Source of the DNA: Antitrichia curtipendula
Lineage: Eukaryota > Streptophyta > Bryopsida > Hypnales > Leucodontaceae
Assembly (NCBI GenBank): GCA_951230915.1
Contig: OX579637.1
Coordinates: 21,576,001-21,640,000 of the forward strand
Length of the DNA stretch: 64,000 bases
Reading direction: 5' to 3'
In this document: positions 11,897 to 23,110 of the stretch, one piece after another
Layout: each line of letters begins with the position of its first letter
Position numbering within the stretch: the first letter of the stretch is position 1
The notes under the pieces: generated by a model
Told to the model about the DNA's origin: nothing
The model's database searches: none
Seen by the model: only the letters and a program-made list of their open reading frames with translations
Position numbers and translations under genes: made by a program

Positions 11897-12127
11897 TACA
11901 GTAGAACCTCATAGTCTGGGAATTATGCACTAAGAGAGGTTTATGTATTTGGAGAGGTTCAGTACTGTTCACTACCTAACGTGGCTTCTAACTACATGGC
12001 CTCCAACCACATGGCTTCTAACTACAAGACCTCCAATCACTATTCATCAATAAATGCTTCAAGGTACTACCTCTCTTACTGCATATTATGCACAAAGAGA
12101 GTATGCACTAAGCGAGGTTCTACTGTA
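11897..12127 (+). mobile_element. TA-flanked MITE with CAGTAGAACCTC ends (pogo-like)
   Basis: The element begins TA|CAGTAGAACCTC and ends GAGGTTCTACTG|TA, a perfect 12-base terminal inverted repeat flanked by the TA target duplication typical of Tc1/mariner-pogo elements. The body is 227 bases, too short to code for a transposase. Internal copies of 'atgcactaag(a/c)gaggtt' near both ends extend the inverted repeat. A minisatellite (11981-12043) lies inside. A lone related end occurs at 12538 (caatagaacctcttagtgca). Confidence 0.75.
11981..12043 (+). repeat. 15-base minisatellite inside a MITE
   Basis: Four imperfect tandem copies of about 15 bases (consensus near atggcttctaactac / atggcctccaaccac) run through the middle of the pogo-like MITE. 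In one frame they read MASNYMASNHMASNY. No stable gene surrounds them, so coding is unlikely. Confidence 0.6.
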
Positions 12128-12670
12128 CTTGTGTTTTTGAGCGATTTTGAAGACTTTGACGGTAATATGATACTTTCGCATTCAAATGACTTGTTTTCAG
12201 TACAAAAAAGTATAGCATCAAATTGAAAGTTTATGAAGCTATCTAAAGTGCCATACTGTAATTAGAGTAAGAATGATTACATCCCAAAACTGTGGACACC
12301 AGAGTTTTCAAGGACAGACTGACTCACAACATACTAATAGAAGGTATTTAATTATACAGTTGACCATGTACAGAGAGAAACAGGTAAGTTTCATTCTAGA
12401 ATATTCTCAAATTGGTTCATGTCGTGACTTTTACAAGCCACATCTTTGACACCACGTGACATGTTGATATAAATCAATTTAGTTCCACCGTTATCAAAAT
12501 TTGTAAAAGTTGAACAAAACATGTCAAGAAGAGTAATACAATAGAACCTCTTAGTGCATACTATCTTAGTGCATAAAAGACAGGTTGTTTGTTTGTTTTA
12601 CTTGTTTTGTTTGTTTTGTTACGTTGAGATCTCCCTGACCATGCATCTCTTGGCTGTATGCTTGGTACTT

Positions 12671-12975
12671 TCGGCAAGCTCTTGGCGAGGAGGGGTGCAC
12701 GGGCTTGGTTTTGTGGCGTTTGGACCTAGGGTGTGAAAGTCATTGAATTTTAAAGTATTTGTGGATCAAAAAATTAGAAAATTACTTTTACTTTGATTTT
12801 GGTCGTATTCTTGGTTACCGTTGGAAAGCTCTTGGTGAGGAGGGATGGACGGGCTTTGTATTGTGGTGTTTGAAATGATTGTGTGAAATTTATTGAATTT
12901 CAAAGTTTTTATTATAAACTAGATAATTAAAAAATTATTTTTACTATGCTTTTGGCTGTGGCAACGGCATAGGAT
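12671..12975 (+). repeat. Two-copy direct repeat of about 150 bases
   Basis: The phrase 'ggcaagctcttggcgagg' at about 12673 and 'ggaaagctcttggtgagg' at about 12822 open two diverged copies that continue through 'gtgtgaaa(g/t)t(c/t)attgaatttc/t' and 'attacttttac / attatttttac'. The spacing is about 150 bases and identity is moderate, so it is an old tandem duplication. Confidence 0.6.
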
Positions 12976-13256
12976 ACACTAGTAAGTTGTAAGAGAGGTC
13001 ATACTATTTGTGAATAGTAGGAATGAAGCTTGGTATTCCTGTACAAAATACTAACGAATCTTGAGCACGATCTTTCCTAGCTTAACCTATAAACATAAAT
13101 TTCGTATTCAATAGTCCACATCGGAGGATGTATACTTTCGGTGCTTATGAACAAAAAAAAGATCGACAATTGACAACGAGTACTCCAGAAATAAAATGTA
13201 GGATCCATCGGTCTTTTAATCAACTTTATGCATGAGAAAACAAGTTACAGTCATAC

Positions 13257-13466
13257 CACAGCAACGTTGAAGTCGACAAGGTATCCAGTGCCTCTTGTTC
13301 GAGTAAACAGAAAATTGCCCGGTTTTACATCACGGTGAACAATCCCCTGCAGGAGTTTAAATAATCTCGATCAGAAAAACTCTGAACACCTTATGATCAA
13401 ACAAAGGAGTAGGAAGTTTGGACGCCAATCTCACCTGCTTGTGCAAATAAGCAAGGGAATTAGTGA
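13257..13466 (-). pseudogene. CDC7-like protein kinase fragment (catalytic-loop exons)
   Basis: On the minus strand an exon at 13346-13257 has a CTGCAG acceptor and a GTATGA donor and reads GIVHRDVKPGNFLF then GTGYLVDFNVAV. It carries the kinase HRD catalytic loop (HRDVKPGN) and a DFN in place of DFG. DFN with the K-P-G-N-F-L-F spacing is characteristic of CDC7-type kinases, which trigger replication origins. The preceding exon, ending at 13435 with CAG|GTGAG, reads TNSLAYLHKQ and joins in frame. I find no N-lobe, activation segment or C-lobe exons on either side, so this is a gene fragment, probably a relic or a captured piece. Confidence 0.6.
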
Positions 13467-15176
13467 GCAAGCTTCAAAGTGTCCAATATGGTCATATCCT
13501 TCTTTCCAAAACAATTTAAGAGCATTGGACCATTGTTCGTTCGGGGGACAAATGGAATTTTGGGCAAGTACCTATAGGCTGAATTTTTGTTGTGATTTTT
13601 TGAAATTTTTTTGGAAAATAGAAAAACTGATAAGCTTCTTGGGAATATAATTTCTTTTTCAATTAGTGCCCGGGAACAAAAGCTATGCCCAAATAAACTC
13701 AAAACAGGGGAGAAGGGGCAACAAAAAAAATTTGCAAAAGATTTATTTTTAATTTTTAATTTTTTTCCTTATAGATTATATTTTTGCCTATTTGGGAAGC
13801 TTTGGTTCATTTCATTTGGATTTTTTATAAGAAAGTTATGGACAAACTTGTTTTTTGGGCAATTAGAGCATCTTCTTGACAAAAATAACTTGTAGGATTC
13901 ATTTTGGAATGCAATTTGTGCAACTTTTCAAATAAAGAAGTTCCACATGGTTTAGTTTTCTTGCTAGAACGATCTCACCATTGGGATTAGTGCATTTTAA
14001 TTCCATTTAAAAGATATCAATATTTTAGATTTTCCTTCTATCTTGTACTATCTTCTACTTAACAATTTTCTTAAGAATGAAAATTAAGTTTTTTTGAATT
14101 TCTTTTTTTTTCCTAGACACTCAACTCAATTTTCCACTAGAAATATTTAAAGCTCAAAACTTTGTAGTGCAAAAAATTTAAGTTAAAAATGTTCAAAGTC
14201 AAAAAATCTAGTCCCGCAATGTGCTAAAAATCTTGTTTTTATTTTTCACTTTAAACACAGAAATCTTGCAATCTGTGCGGTCAAAAATTCTGAAATTTTT
14301 CTACACATTGCCATACTAGTTAGGTATAAGATCTTATGATTGGATGTGCAAAAAAATAATTTTCAGATTTTTTTACTCTTTGCTTTAGAAATGGCAGTTT
14401 TGAGAATTTTTTGACAGAAAAAAGACCTTAGTCCTATAGGGGTTAAAACAAGGTTTCATTTGGATTCCGCATGCCAAAGTTATTATTTTTAAGTTGGAAA
14501 CAACAATCTTAGATGTTAAATTGCAGGCAACCTTCACCTACCTTGGAAAGGGTTTTCTATTTGGATGAACAAGCCCCAAACTCAATTCCTATTAGAGGCA
14601 AATTTCTTCTAATGACCCCCATAGTATTGGTGGATCATCATCTTTGGTGTTTGTGACTTTTGAGATATAAGCAAAACATGAAAGTCACCTTGTTGATAAA
14701 ATCAGCATTGACCTTCGAATTTTTTTTGTGTCTATCCAACAATTCTAATCATCAGGCACATCACCAGATCATTCACTGAACCCCTTGCAGGATAGAGTCG
14801 AAACTTAATTGATAAGAGCAAGATTTGCAGTTTTGCACGAGGCTGCAACTTCTCAAACCCTGAATGCAGCAGAAAAAGTCGAACCCCAAAATACAGATTC
14901 AGCAACTTCCATAGGAACATGGGCAATGTATCACCCTCAAGGGGAAGGGAACGGCATCCAGCCATCCACCTTTGTCTCTGGTGCTAAAGCGAGGGTTTGA
15001 AGTTTGGTATTCATCCCCAAAAGCTCCCCAAAGTAATCCAATTCCTGTTTTTCCTCAATTTACAGACCCTAAAACCAAAAGCTCCCCAAAACGATCCCGA
15101 AAGCAAACCCTAAACCGAGCTAGCGCTCGAGCTCACAGACATGGACAACATTTGAGCTCGAAATTGCATTCAAGCA
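13467..15176. other. AT-rich, gene-poor region with a TTAA element end
   Basis: No gene is supported. A lone right end of the TTAA-flanked family (ATAGGGG|TTAA) lies at 14438-14446 with no partner that I can find. An open frame at about 14812-15000 (ending AKARV) has no recognisable domain and no ATG. Confidence 0.3.
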
Positions 15177-15821
15177 TTAACCCCTAAATGCCCAAGGCCT
15201 ATTTTGGGCTTCCTGGAATTTGCTCTAAATTGAACAAAATGCCAACATTATGATAAGTTGTGTCAATTCTTTTTGAATTGTAACTGTACAAATTCAAACT
15301 AGACATGTTAGAGATCTCATAGGAAAAGAAAACACAACAATATCACTTATGGAGTGAAAGATTATAATGTTTGACCATGAGGGTGCTAAAACTGCAAAAA
15401 TCTTTAAATCCTCTTTACACAAATCATATCTAAAAAGTTGGTGACCAAAAAAATATGAGGTTAAAGAGCCTAACTTATATAACCCCAATCAATTTACGGC
15501 TTCTTAAAATCTACTCTACAATTTTTTTAAATGAATTTTGAATGTGATTTTTTCTCCAAGATCTAGTGTATTTGAGGCTCATTTCCAAGAGCTCTCAACA
15601 CTATGGAAAGTCAAGATTGCACTTGGTACCCTTGCACAAAATCTTGCATAGAAAGATCACTATCAATTATTTTCAAGATCGGATTTTTGGTGCTAAAAGT
15701 AGACTTCAAGAAGAACTTTAAAAAAATATAAACTACTAAAAATAGCAACTTGGTTAGGTTTTATTTAACTTCAAAGTTTTGCAAACACCAGATCTGGGTG
15801 CCTCGGGCATTTAGGGGTTAA
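15177..15821. mobile_element. TTAA-flanked MITE (piggyBac-like), 637-base body
   Basis: The left end reads TTAA|CCCCTAAATGCCCAAGG and the right end CCTCGGGCATTTAGGGG|TTAA. The TTAA duplication plus ends starting with CCC is the hallmark of piggyBac-superfamily insertions. The terminal inverted repeat is about 17 bases with one mismatch. No transposase frame is present, so the element is non-autonomous. Related copies are at 22862, 49824 and 58288. Confidence 0.75.
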
Positions 15822-17715
15822 GAAACGCAAACAAGCTCAAATGCCTAAAGCGGGAAAAAACGCTCCATGTAAGGAAACCTTGTTTAGAGTGGGGGACAAA
15901 AAGATCCATTCCTCATTGAGATGCTTCCTTACATAGTCGATACTTCACCAATTTTTATAACTAATTATATGATCTAAAAGCTATGAAAGAGAGACAAAAG
16001 GTGTCAAATTTTGAGGCATATCAAACAAGGAGAAGTAATTAAAAAATAATTTAGAAATAATAAATGAAAATCACAGTTAAAAGGCTCCAAAAATTGTTAT
16101 AATATCACCACCAATGTTCCACCAATTTAAAACCAATCCACTATCAATCTACAAGGCACTCGCTTGATTTGAAGTACTTTCAAATTTCAAAGAGTGACTT
16201 AGAGGCAAAACAATATTATTGATGTTGATATTAGAGGCAAATTCTTTATGAATTCTAAGTGCAAAATTGTCTTTGGCAAATATTAAAGGATGCTAGGGTG
16301 ATTATTTTCACTTCAAATTTTAATACATTTCTTCCCATGTCTTCAGCTTTTAGAATATATAATTATTTTTTAATTTGGTGGAGAATTGACTCATTTGGAA
16401 ATGTCCAAGTGAGGAATGAACTTTTTGGTCCTCATCTCTACTTACACAGTCGTGAATAGAGTATCGATGGGGGCTGGAACCCTGGAATAAGTGTCGATGC
16501 TTGGTGGGTACCTCAAATATCTAGCATTGCGCTAATTCTGTAACTTTGGAATGCTGCTACCGGTAAACGCCAAGTGAAGCAATAGCACCTCTCCTAGACC
16601 CCATCTACATTGCGGCTCCACTTCTCCCACTTGTATTGCGGGCAACTGCGGCTCTGTAAATACAACAATTTCCTATATCCCTGGACAATTTCCTACATTC
16701 CTACCCGGGGTCTGTAGTATATCCCATGTCAGCACACTCACTTTCAGAAGACCAACCTCTCAGCATTCTCTTTGCAAAAACCCGGTTTGAACGGTCCATT
16801 AGTAACTTCCAAAATAGAGCAAACCTGACTAACCGTCAATGGCTCTGCAAGGATACAAATGAAATTTTTGCTAGTTTCCCAGCATTCACGAATAAAGAAT
16901 TTATAATCACACATCAAATTCAAGTGCATGAAAAAATACTTGGAACACATGCGACTCCAAAAGTAAACCATTAGCAAGAACAAACTCCATTCGCACATGA
17001 CGTCTAGAAAGTAAAAAGAGAAGTTGTTTGAAACGTTGGTTTGAAATTGAGAAGTGAATATTCTTGATTACCAGCAAGCGAGTACTCTCTAAACATAAGG
17101 GCAAGCTTCCGGAAAGAGCAAAGCCGTCAGCAAAATGAAAAGGGTCTAAAACCTAAAGCGTGACACTAGCAATCTAATTCCCTCTTGTCTAGAGATACAT
17201 CCTGTATACACCAGAACAATTTATCCTTTATCACAGTCTTGCAAATTTACTCGACTTCAGCAAGGATCAGTTCTCACTTGGTGTCAAGCGTAGTGTTACA
17301 TTGGGTCCAAGGAATGAATTTAGACAATTCACTGCGTTAAATTCACTCTGTGAATACCACTGTAACACCAAGTACTAACACACCTTCAACGCACGCGTCC
17401 ACCAACAGTTTCTAGTGGCAGGATGACGTCACATGTACTTTGTACCTGAAAGAATAAGGAATCTCGTCCACAAGATGATGATTATATTCACAGAATCACG
17501 GACGCTACATGGTCTCGAGATCGCCCACTGGGCATTGAAGGTAAGCAGAATGTGATAGTTTCCTTGGAATCACCTTCACACCACTCTGCACTGCTATAGA
17601 AAGCTGTAGAGAAAATGGAACTAGGGAACTCGGTCTTCACAGATCAAAAAAGAATTCGTCCACTTTGCTATTGCTGCCAGATCCATGGAGAGGAATCACA
17701 GAGCAAGCCACACCA
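15822..17715. other. Gene-poor region
   Basis: Mixed AT-rich DNA with no supported gene. ORFs here are short, overlap on opposite strands and lack recognisable motifs. The rightmost few hundred bases may be 3' untranslated remains of the minus-strand F-box locus. Confidence 0.3.
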
Positions 17716-19189
17716 CTACACCAAGCTATGTACACTGCACCTAAGATGAAGCTGAACTAGGAATGCCAAATTACTTACTGCATTTGAACATACACTGAAT
17801 CGTACAACATTCCAAGAAGCCCGACTCATGAAAGCTCCATACTTGTGCCCCTTGAAGCAGTTTGGAAGGCTACTCCACTCTCCTGTAGACAAGTCCAAAA
17901 GCCAAAAATTGCCAGAAGAGTACCTTGACGCCATCAAAAAGCCTTCACATGCTTCTAGGGTCATCAAGCACCAGTTAAACTCCGGAAAGGCTTCAAAAGG
18001 AGAGGCACAAGTATGACCTCTCTTGTACCTAATCCGTTGCATTATTTTGGATACGATACTTGGTGATGCAATAGCCTCCCCCCTGTAAAATTTCACTATT
18101 CGATGTATTCGTGTGTAGCACAAACATGCAGTCCTTGTGAAACGCATACGTCATCACTGATGCTCCTCGGGAAGGACCCCTTTCAACACAACGCTTCATA
18201 CACACTTCGAGTTGTGCTTGTGCTTTTGAAAGTCCTGAAACAGTCTCTGTATTTCCATCTGTAAGTGACACCAAAAATCAAACCAAGTGGAGGTGTTGCT
18301 CTGGTCCATTGTCTTGCACCAGAATCGATCGTATGTCTCTACTGTGGGATGGCCTTCCATGTTTTTGCCAATCACCACCACCTTATAACACTTGGTTACA
18401 GAGTCCACTTTGATGTCCATCATTTTGGGTTAAGTAAACATATTTTAGAGGTGGAAGTTTGCGCTGAACTCGTGACAAGAGATTCACCACAACAATGCAC
18501 AGGGGATTGGCTTTGTTGAGTCTCCATGTAGAGACAAAACAGACCAATCCACCATCACGTGCACCCATATCATCCCATCGATTTTCATGACTGATGGGAC
18601 CTCCCGGATGCAAACGATAGGAGTATAGCGACCTGTGCGTGCTTAGATCACATATTGTCACGAGAAATTCTGAATTAGTCCAATAATTACGGTATGAAAA
18701 GCCTGCAACCATGGTGGGACTAGTTTCGTCAAGTGCTCGGTTGATTTCCGAGTTCACAGTAACCATGTCTCGGTTCCATTCCTTCGAGAGACTGCGCAGC
18801 CGAGTGACATCAGGCAAGGGCAGACGTGCCAACACACGTGCCAACAACTCCTTCGGAAGAGTTTTCCATAGAACAGGACTCATCTTCTTTGAATCCACGG
18901 AAATAATCTTGCGTGAAGCCGCTATGTTGAGTAAGCTTCGTAACTCCAACCCTGGTGGTCCTCCCTTACCACCTTCGACAAAGTCATTCAGCTTCTCTCG
19001 CAAGAGCCATGCCGCTTCAAGGTAATCCAGCTGTTCACCATCTTCGTCCAAGTCAACAATACTTGTTCCACCATCGTCCATCATCACCATGTCGCCCACC
19101 TCCACGGCATTGTTCCAAGGAACGATAGAATTGTTCTGATTCGAGTTTGAGGCCCGACCGCCACTAGCTTTGCGTTTTTTTCTGTTCAT
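17716..19189 (-). pseudogene. F-box protein gene, multiply frameshifted
   Basis: On the minus strand an acceptor (gtgctttctag, about 19284) opens an exon. The likely start is the ATG at 19189 (MNRKKRKASGG). The protein has an acidic N-terminal part (DLDEDGEQLDYLEAAWLLRE) and then an F-box (LWKTLPKELLARVLARLPL, DVTRLRSLSKEW), which binds SKP1 in SCF ubiquitin ligases. The C-terminal part resembles plant F-box/Kelch-type substrate domains (SVTKCYKVVVIGKN, LMTLEACEGFLMASRYSSGN, WLLDLSTGEWSSLPNC). The frame breaks at least three times. There is a 1-base shift in the A-run near 18423-18430, a CGAT tandem duplication at 18324-18331, and a further shift with a TGA near 18183, with another near 18040. 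UTP20 exons in the same assembly are clean, so these look like real decay and not sequencing noise. Confidence 0.75.
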
Positions 19190-19299
19190 TCTCAACACCT
19201 TGTCTGACCTCTTGCAATTGTGCAGTAACCTCTCAGATATGGTTGATAATTGCTGGGATGATTGATCAAGTAGTCGCTGACCTAGAAAGCACAAACTTT

Positions 19300-20225
19300 C
19301 TCAAACACCCTTCCGCAGACTAGGCTCCATGGCCATTTCTAGTTCTGAATTGACAGCACAATAATTAAAGACTGGGATTCAAATGCATACTAATAATTAT
19401 ACATCAGGAACATGGGCTTTGAATCAAAGTACCTGCACAAAGTCTTCAGCTGTGGGCTCGGCATTGGATTGAAGTCCAGTACGTCAGCCCTACACCATGT
19501 CCACATTGATTCACGTCAAAAACCCTAAAACCGCCACCTTCCAGACACCACCCATTCCATCTCACACAAATGAAGACGCGTCACACAAATTTAAGCTTCA
19601 CAACATTCCCTAAGGCAACACCACTTCGACCTAGATGCATCGAACCTCACAAGTCGGCATGCTCTCCACCCTAACCCACAAGAGCTACACATTTCATCTC
19701 TGATGAATTGAAAGACGTCTCCGAAAAGGATTGATGCTATCATCTCCATTTGTCAAGCACTTCAATTCTCAGTAGAACATCTTCCGACCCATCATCAACA
19801 AGAGCTTAGAAGGAGATTCATTTGTTTCAAAAGGATGCACTTACATGATTCTCGGATACCCATATCAGCCCTGACAATCTCCCAGTACATTCACAACCTC
19901 GATCAATGGCTACGAGGTGCGACTACGCATAGCTTCCTCCGATGCTCAAATAGTACCAACCCTTCCTTGAGCTCTCAGCATCAGGTTCACTCTCTTTGTC
20001 CAAGCAGACATGAATAGCTGATGAAGCAAAGAAGTTTTGAGAATAAGGTTAGCACTCTTCTTTCACATCTAATAGCTGACGCTATTTCTAATGAGGCGCA
20101 CTTAATGAATGGCTAGGAAAGTAGGAATGGTACTGTATAATCAGGGCTTTTGTTGCAACACCTCCCATAACTCCTTTCATCAAAGGTGGGTTACCCCAAA
20201 AACCGCCACTAATTGCCACTGTGCC
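19300..20225. other. Gene-poor spacer upstream of the F-box pseudogene
   Basis: This holds the probable 5' leader intron and promoter of the F-box locus. A telo-box-like 'aaaaccctaaaaccg' lies near 19520. No other gene is supported. Confidence 0.3.
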
Positions 20226-20468
20226 TACACAAAATAGTGAAATTAGGTTGCCCCATACTAATTTCTCGACATTCAACACTATATAAATATGTAAAAAGAA
20301 TGCAGTAATGAAGGGACTATGTGTGTTGTAGGGATTGGTGCACTGTTCATGGCTTGGGTTTAGAGAATTGCATGCGGCTCCATGTAGACAAGCAATGGCT
20401 CATGAACTAACTTCTGTCAGGGAAGGCAACCTAATTGTTGAGGCAACCCAATTTCATTATTTTGAGTA
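20226..20468. mobile_element. TA-flanked MITE, CACAAAATAGTG family, copy A
   Basis: The left end is TA|CACAAAATAGTGAAATTA followed by GGTTGCC. The right end, read on the minus strand, is TA|CTCAAAATAATGAAATTG followed by GGTTGCC. The inverted repeat is about 26 bases with four mismatches and both ends abut TA. No coding frame is present. It shares its right TA with copy B. Confidence 0.65.
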
Positions 20469-20715
20469 CACAAAATAGTGAAATTAGATTGCCTTGTCAA
20501 CTAGGTTGCCTTATTTGAGATACTCCATGGATCAATGCTTGTTCCACATGGAGGCGCATACCACTCTCTGAACCAAGCCTTGAATTGGTACACAAATTTA
20601 TGCCATACACATGGCTTTGGATTGAATGCATCATTGTACAAAAGCAGTGAACATTTCTATAGTGTGAATTGTCGAGAAATTAGAATGGAGCAACCTAATT
20701 TCATTGTTTTGTGTA
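20467..20715. mobile_element. TA-flanked MITE, CACAAAATAGTG family, copy B
   Basis: This begins at the TA that ends copy A with CACAAAATAGTGAAATTA and ends with TAATTTCATTGTTTTGTG|TA. The body is 245 bases with no coding frame. The two copies stand head to tail with no spacer, followed three bases later by a pogo-like MITE. Confidence 0.65.
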
Positions 20716-20717
20716 TT

Positions 20718-21036
20718 TACAGTAGAACCTTTCAAAGTTGATCCTCTTAGAGCCGATAAACCTCTATAAACAAATAGGGCCAAGTGGTCCCGGCTTTGGG
20801 AATAAAATAAGTTGTAGCACTAAATGAGAGCCTACCAAGGAACTCTGGTGGACCTCAACCTTGTCAAAGAAAGGTAAAATATTCTATTAAACAAGCTCCT
20901 TTTCCTAAAAATGTAGCACATATCCCCCTGCGGCAGCTTCTTGTGTAGTGCAAACCCTCTCTAAAAGCAATTAACTTCTCTAAAGCAATCTTGTCATGCG
21001 GTCCCAAACCAATCAGTTTAGAGAGGTTCTATTGTA
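20718..21036. mobile_element. TA-flanked MITE with CAGTAGAACCT ends (pogo-like)
   Basis: The left end is TA|CAGTAGAACCTTTC and the right end GAGAGGTTCTATTG|TA. The body is 315 bases. Internal text 'agtggtcccggctttgg' and 'gtagcactaaatgag' is shared, in inverted orientation, with the element at 49217-49502, so both come from one family. Confidence 0.7.
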
Positions 21037-21727
21037 CTATTGATAGACTATTCAAATTTTAATATTTTCTTATTGGCAAGTGAAAGGAGGTTCCAATGCA
21101 CCCTAAAACGTGACATTTGGATACTATATGCAAAAATTATGAAGGAACAAATTTTGGTTCGAAAAGCATTTTTTTTCATGTTAGTACATAATTGAATTTG
21201 GAGATGTATACAGAGTGAAGATGGTAATTTAGGGTCAATGGCGCATTTGAGGGGCCTACTTAAGATGAGTCGTGAAAAGGCAATGGAGTGGCTTGAAGGT
21301 GCTCAATGCTTATTCAACCCTTTTTTTAATTTTCATTATCAACTCTTTAAGGCAACCAGTCTGACATATATTGCTAACATTTTAGTAGTTGCAATATTTA
21401 ATTTTTTGCAAATGATTTTTTTGCATACAATATCCAAATGTTTGTTTTAGCTTTTTTGCAAATGATTTTTTTGTCTTTAGAAATATAATTAATCTTGATT
21501 ATGCTAGGCAATTACACCAAAAGTTCTATTAAAATCCTAAAAGACATGTTTGTTTGTTCACAAATCCAACTATAAACTTGTTAGGATACGTCCTAAAACT
21601 TTAGAGTAAGGTCATGATGCTTGAAGGTCCAATTGCAAGGTCATGATGCTTGAATATATAAAAGAAGTGTTTTTAACTCCTCCCAAATGGTTAACCCTGT
21701 AAGGATGATATAGACCATCTTTTGAAC

Positions 21728-22012
21728 ATTAGAGGAGTTTTGGGCCTCCTAAGAGACCGCGAGTTCCCGGACTGTGGGAACTCTGCAGGAATGCTGCGGC
21801 GCTGCCAAATGGCCCGGCTGACGTGGCCAAGCGACTACCACGTAATTTTTGAAAAAAAAAAAAAAAAAAAAAAAATTTGTTAAAATGATATTTTGGTAAA
21901 TTTTTTTTTTTTTTTTTTTTTTCTGACATGCTCGTACCGTCGTTCCCTGAATCTGGACAGACTGGGAACGGGTCTGAAACAGTCTTCTAAGGCCCCCAAA
22001 ACTCCTCTAATG
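21728..22012. mobile_element. MITE with long A and T tracts at the hairpin arms
   Basis: The left end ATTAGAGGAGTTTTGGGC is repeated in inverted form on the right (CCCCCAAAACTCCTCTAAT). The inverted repeat spans about 30 bases with a few mismatches (cctcctaagagac / gtcttctaagg). Inside lie facing homopolymers, a run of about 25 A (21851-21875) and about 23 T (21900-21922), separated by 25 bases. No coding frame is seen. Confidence 0.65.
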
Positions 22013-22346
22013 CCTTTTCACCCAATTATGAAACAACTTAGGTTGGATGCCAGTTCCATTTATCTTTTAGGTAAAATTTACAAAAAAATATTTCAAAACT
22101 GGTATAACCTCCCTGAATTAATTAAATGTGTATTATATGGACCTCCTACCTTTACCACTCCAACCAAACTGTGTCAACAATCTAAACCAAAATTACACTA
22201 AACCCTTGCAAGGCAGTCCGTTAAAAATTAAATACAACAAATACCAAAATCTTCGCCTAGGGCTTACCTCTCTGGTTCTGTGTGCTGTTTCCCTTTCAAT
22301 GGAAATTGTCCGTGTGTTTCTAGAAAAAAAAAATTGAATTAAAGAC

Positions 22347-22453
22347 TACACTGAATAGTGCAATTAGGTTGCCCCACACTATAGTTGACCATGTCTGAAC
22401 GTGTTAGATATGAGAAATTAGTGTGGGGCAACCTAACTGCACTATTTGGTGTA
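22347..22453. mobile_element. Short MITE, CACAAAATAGTG family, near-perfect palindrome
   Basis: The left arm starts TA|CACTGAATAGTGCAATTA and the right arm, on the minus strand, TA|CACCAAATAGTGCAGTTA. Both continue into GGTTGCCCCACACTA. The arms are about 33 bases with about three mismatches around a loop of roughly 37 bases. This is the shortest and best-preserved copy of the family seen at 20226-20715. Confidence 0.7.
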
Positions 22454-22861
22454 CATAACCATGGGTCAGAGGGAGTCAAAATTGATTGCCGGTCTGTATG
22501 GCCCTGCCATTAGCCACATACACCATCCTAATCTCAAAATGCCACAGCACTTGAATGATCGTAATTGCACACCTCAAAACCAGTGCAATGAGGAAAAAAT
22601 GAGAAATAAAATTGACACAAAAGTGCAATCATAAATATTTTGAAAAAATGAGAACATGCATACTGAAGTAACTTCCTTCGACACTATCAGAGTTCTGGCT
22701 CGATCAAAATCTTAAATTCTTCTACACTAGCTATTATATAAATTTCCCTGCATTATTCTTGGTTCCAGCAAATCAAGCAATGCAAGTGGAGGTATCGGAT
22801 GTAACTAAAGCACCAAATAATTCACAGCGTCAAGAGACACTGAGCTTCTAATCTAGCGAGC

Positions 22862-23110
22862 TTAACCCCTGGGCGCCCAGGCCATATTCACTGAAATCCA
22901 TACCTTTGTGTACTTAGTCCAATAAAAGTATTACCTAAGTAGAGTCAAATAGTTTGAATTTTTTTTGAGTGGTAATAGACACATGCCTAGAGGTACCTGA
23001 AAAAGTACCAAGTCCTTAGAGTGTACCATCCAAACGAGAAAAATCATCAAACACAGAGATTTTTTTTTCCCGAGCGACAGGATTCTATTGCTCGGGCGCT
23101 CAGGGGTTAA
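22862..23110. mobile_element. TTAA-flanked MITE (piggyBac-like), 241-base body
   Basis: The ends read TTAA|CCCCTGGGCGCCCAGG and CTCGGGCGCTCAGGGG|TTAA. The layout is the same as at 15177 but the subterminal sequence is GC-rich (GGGCGCCC in place of AAATGCCC), marking a separate subfamily. No coding frame is present. Confidence 0.7.

Noticed and set aside
14809..15000. 63-codon plus-strand ORF ending AKARV
   Set aside because: No ATG, no recognised domain, and no clear splice partners. It stays unassigned.
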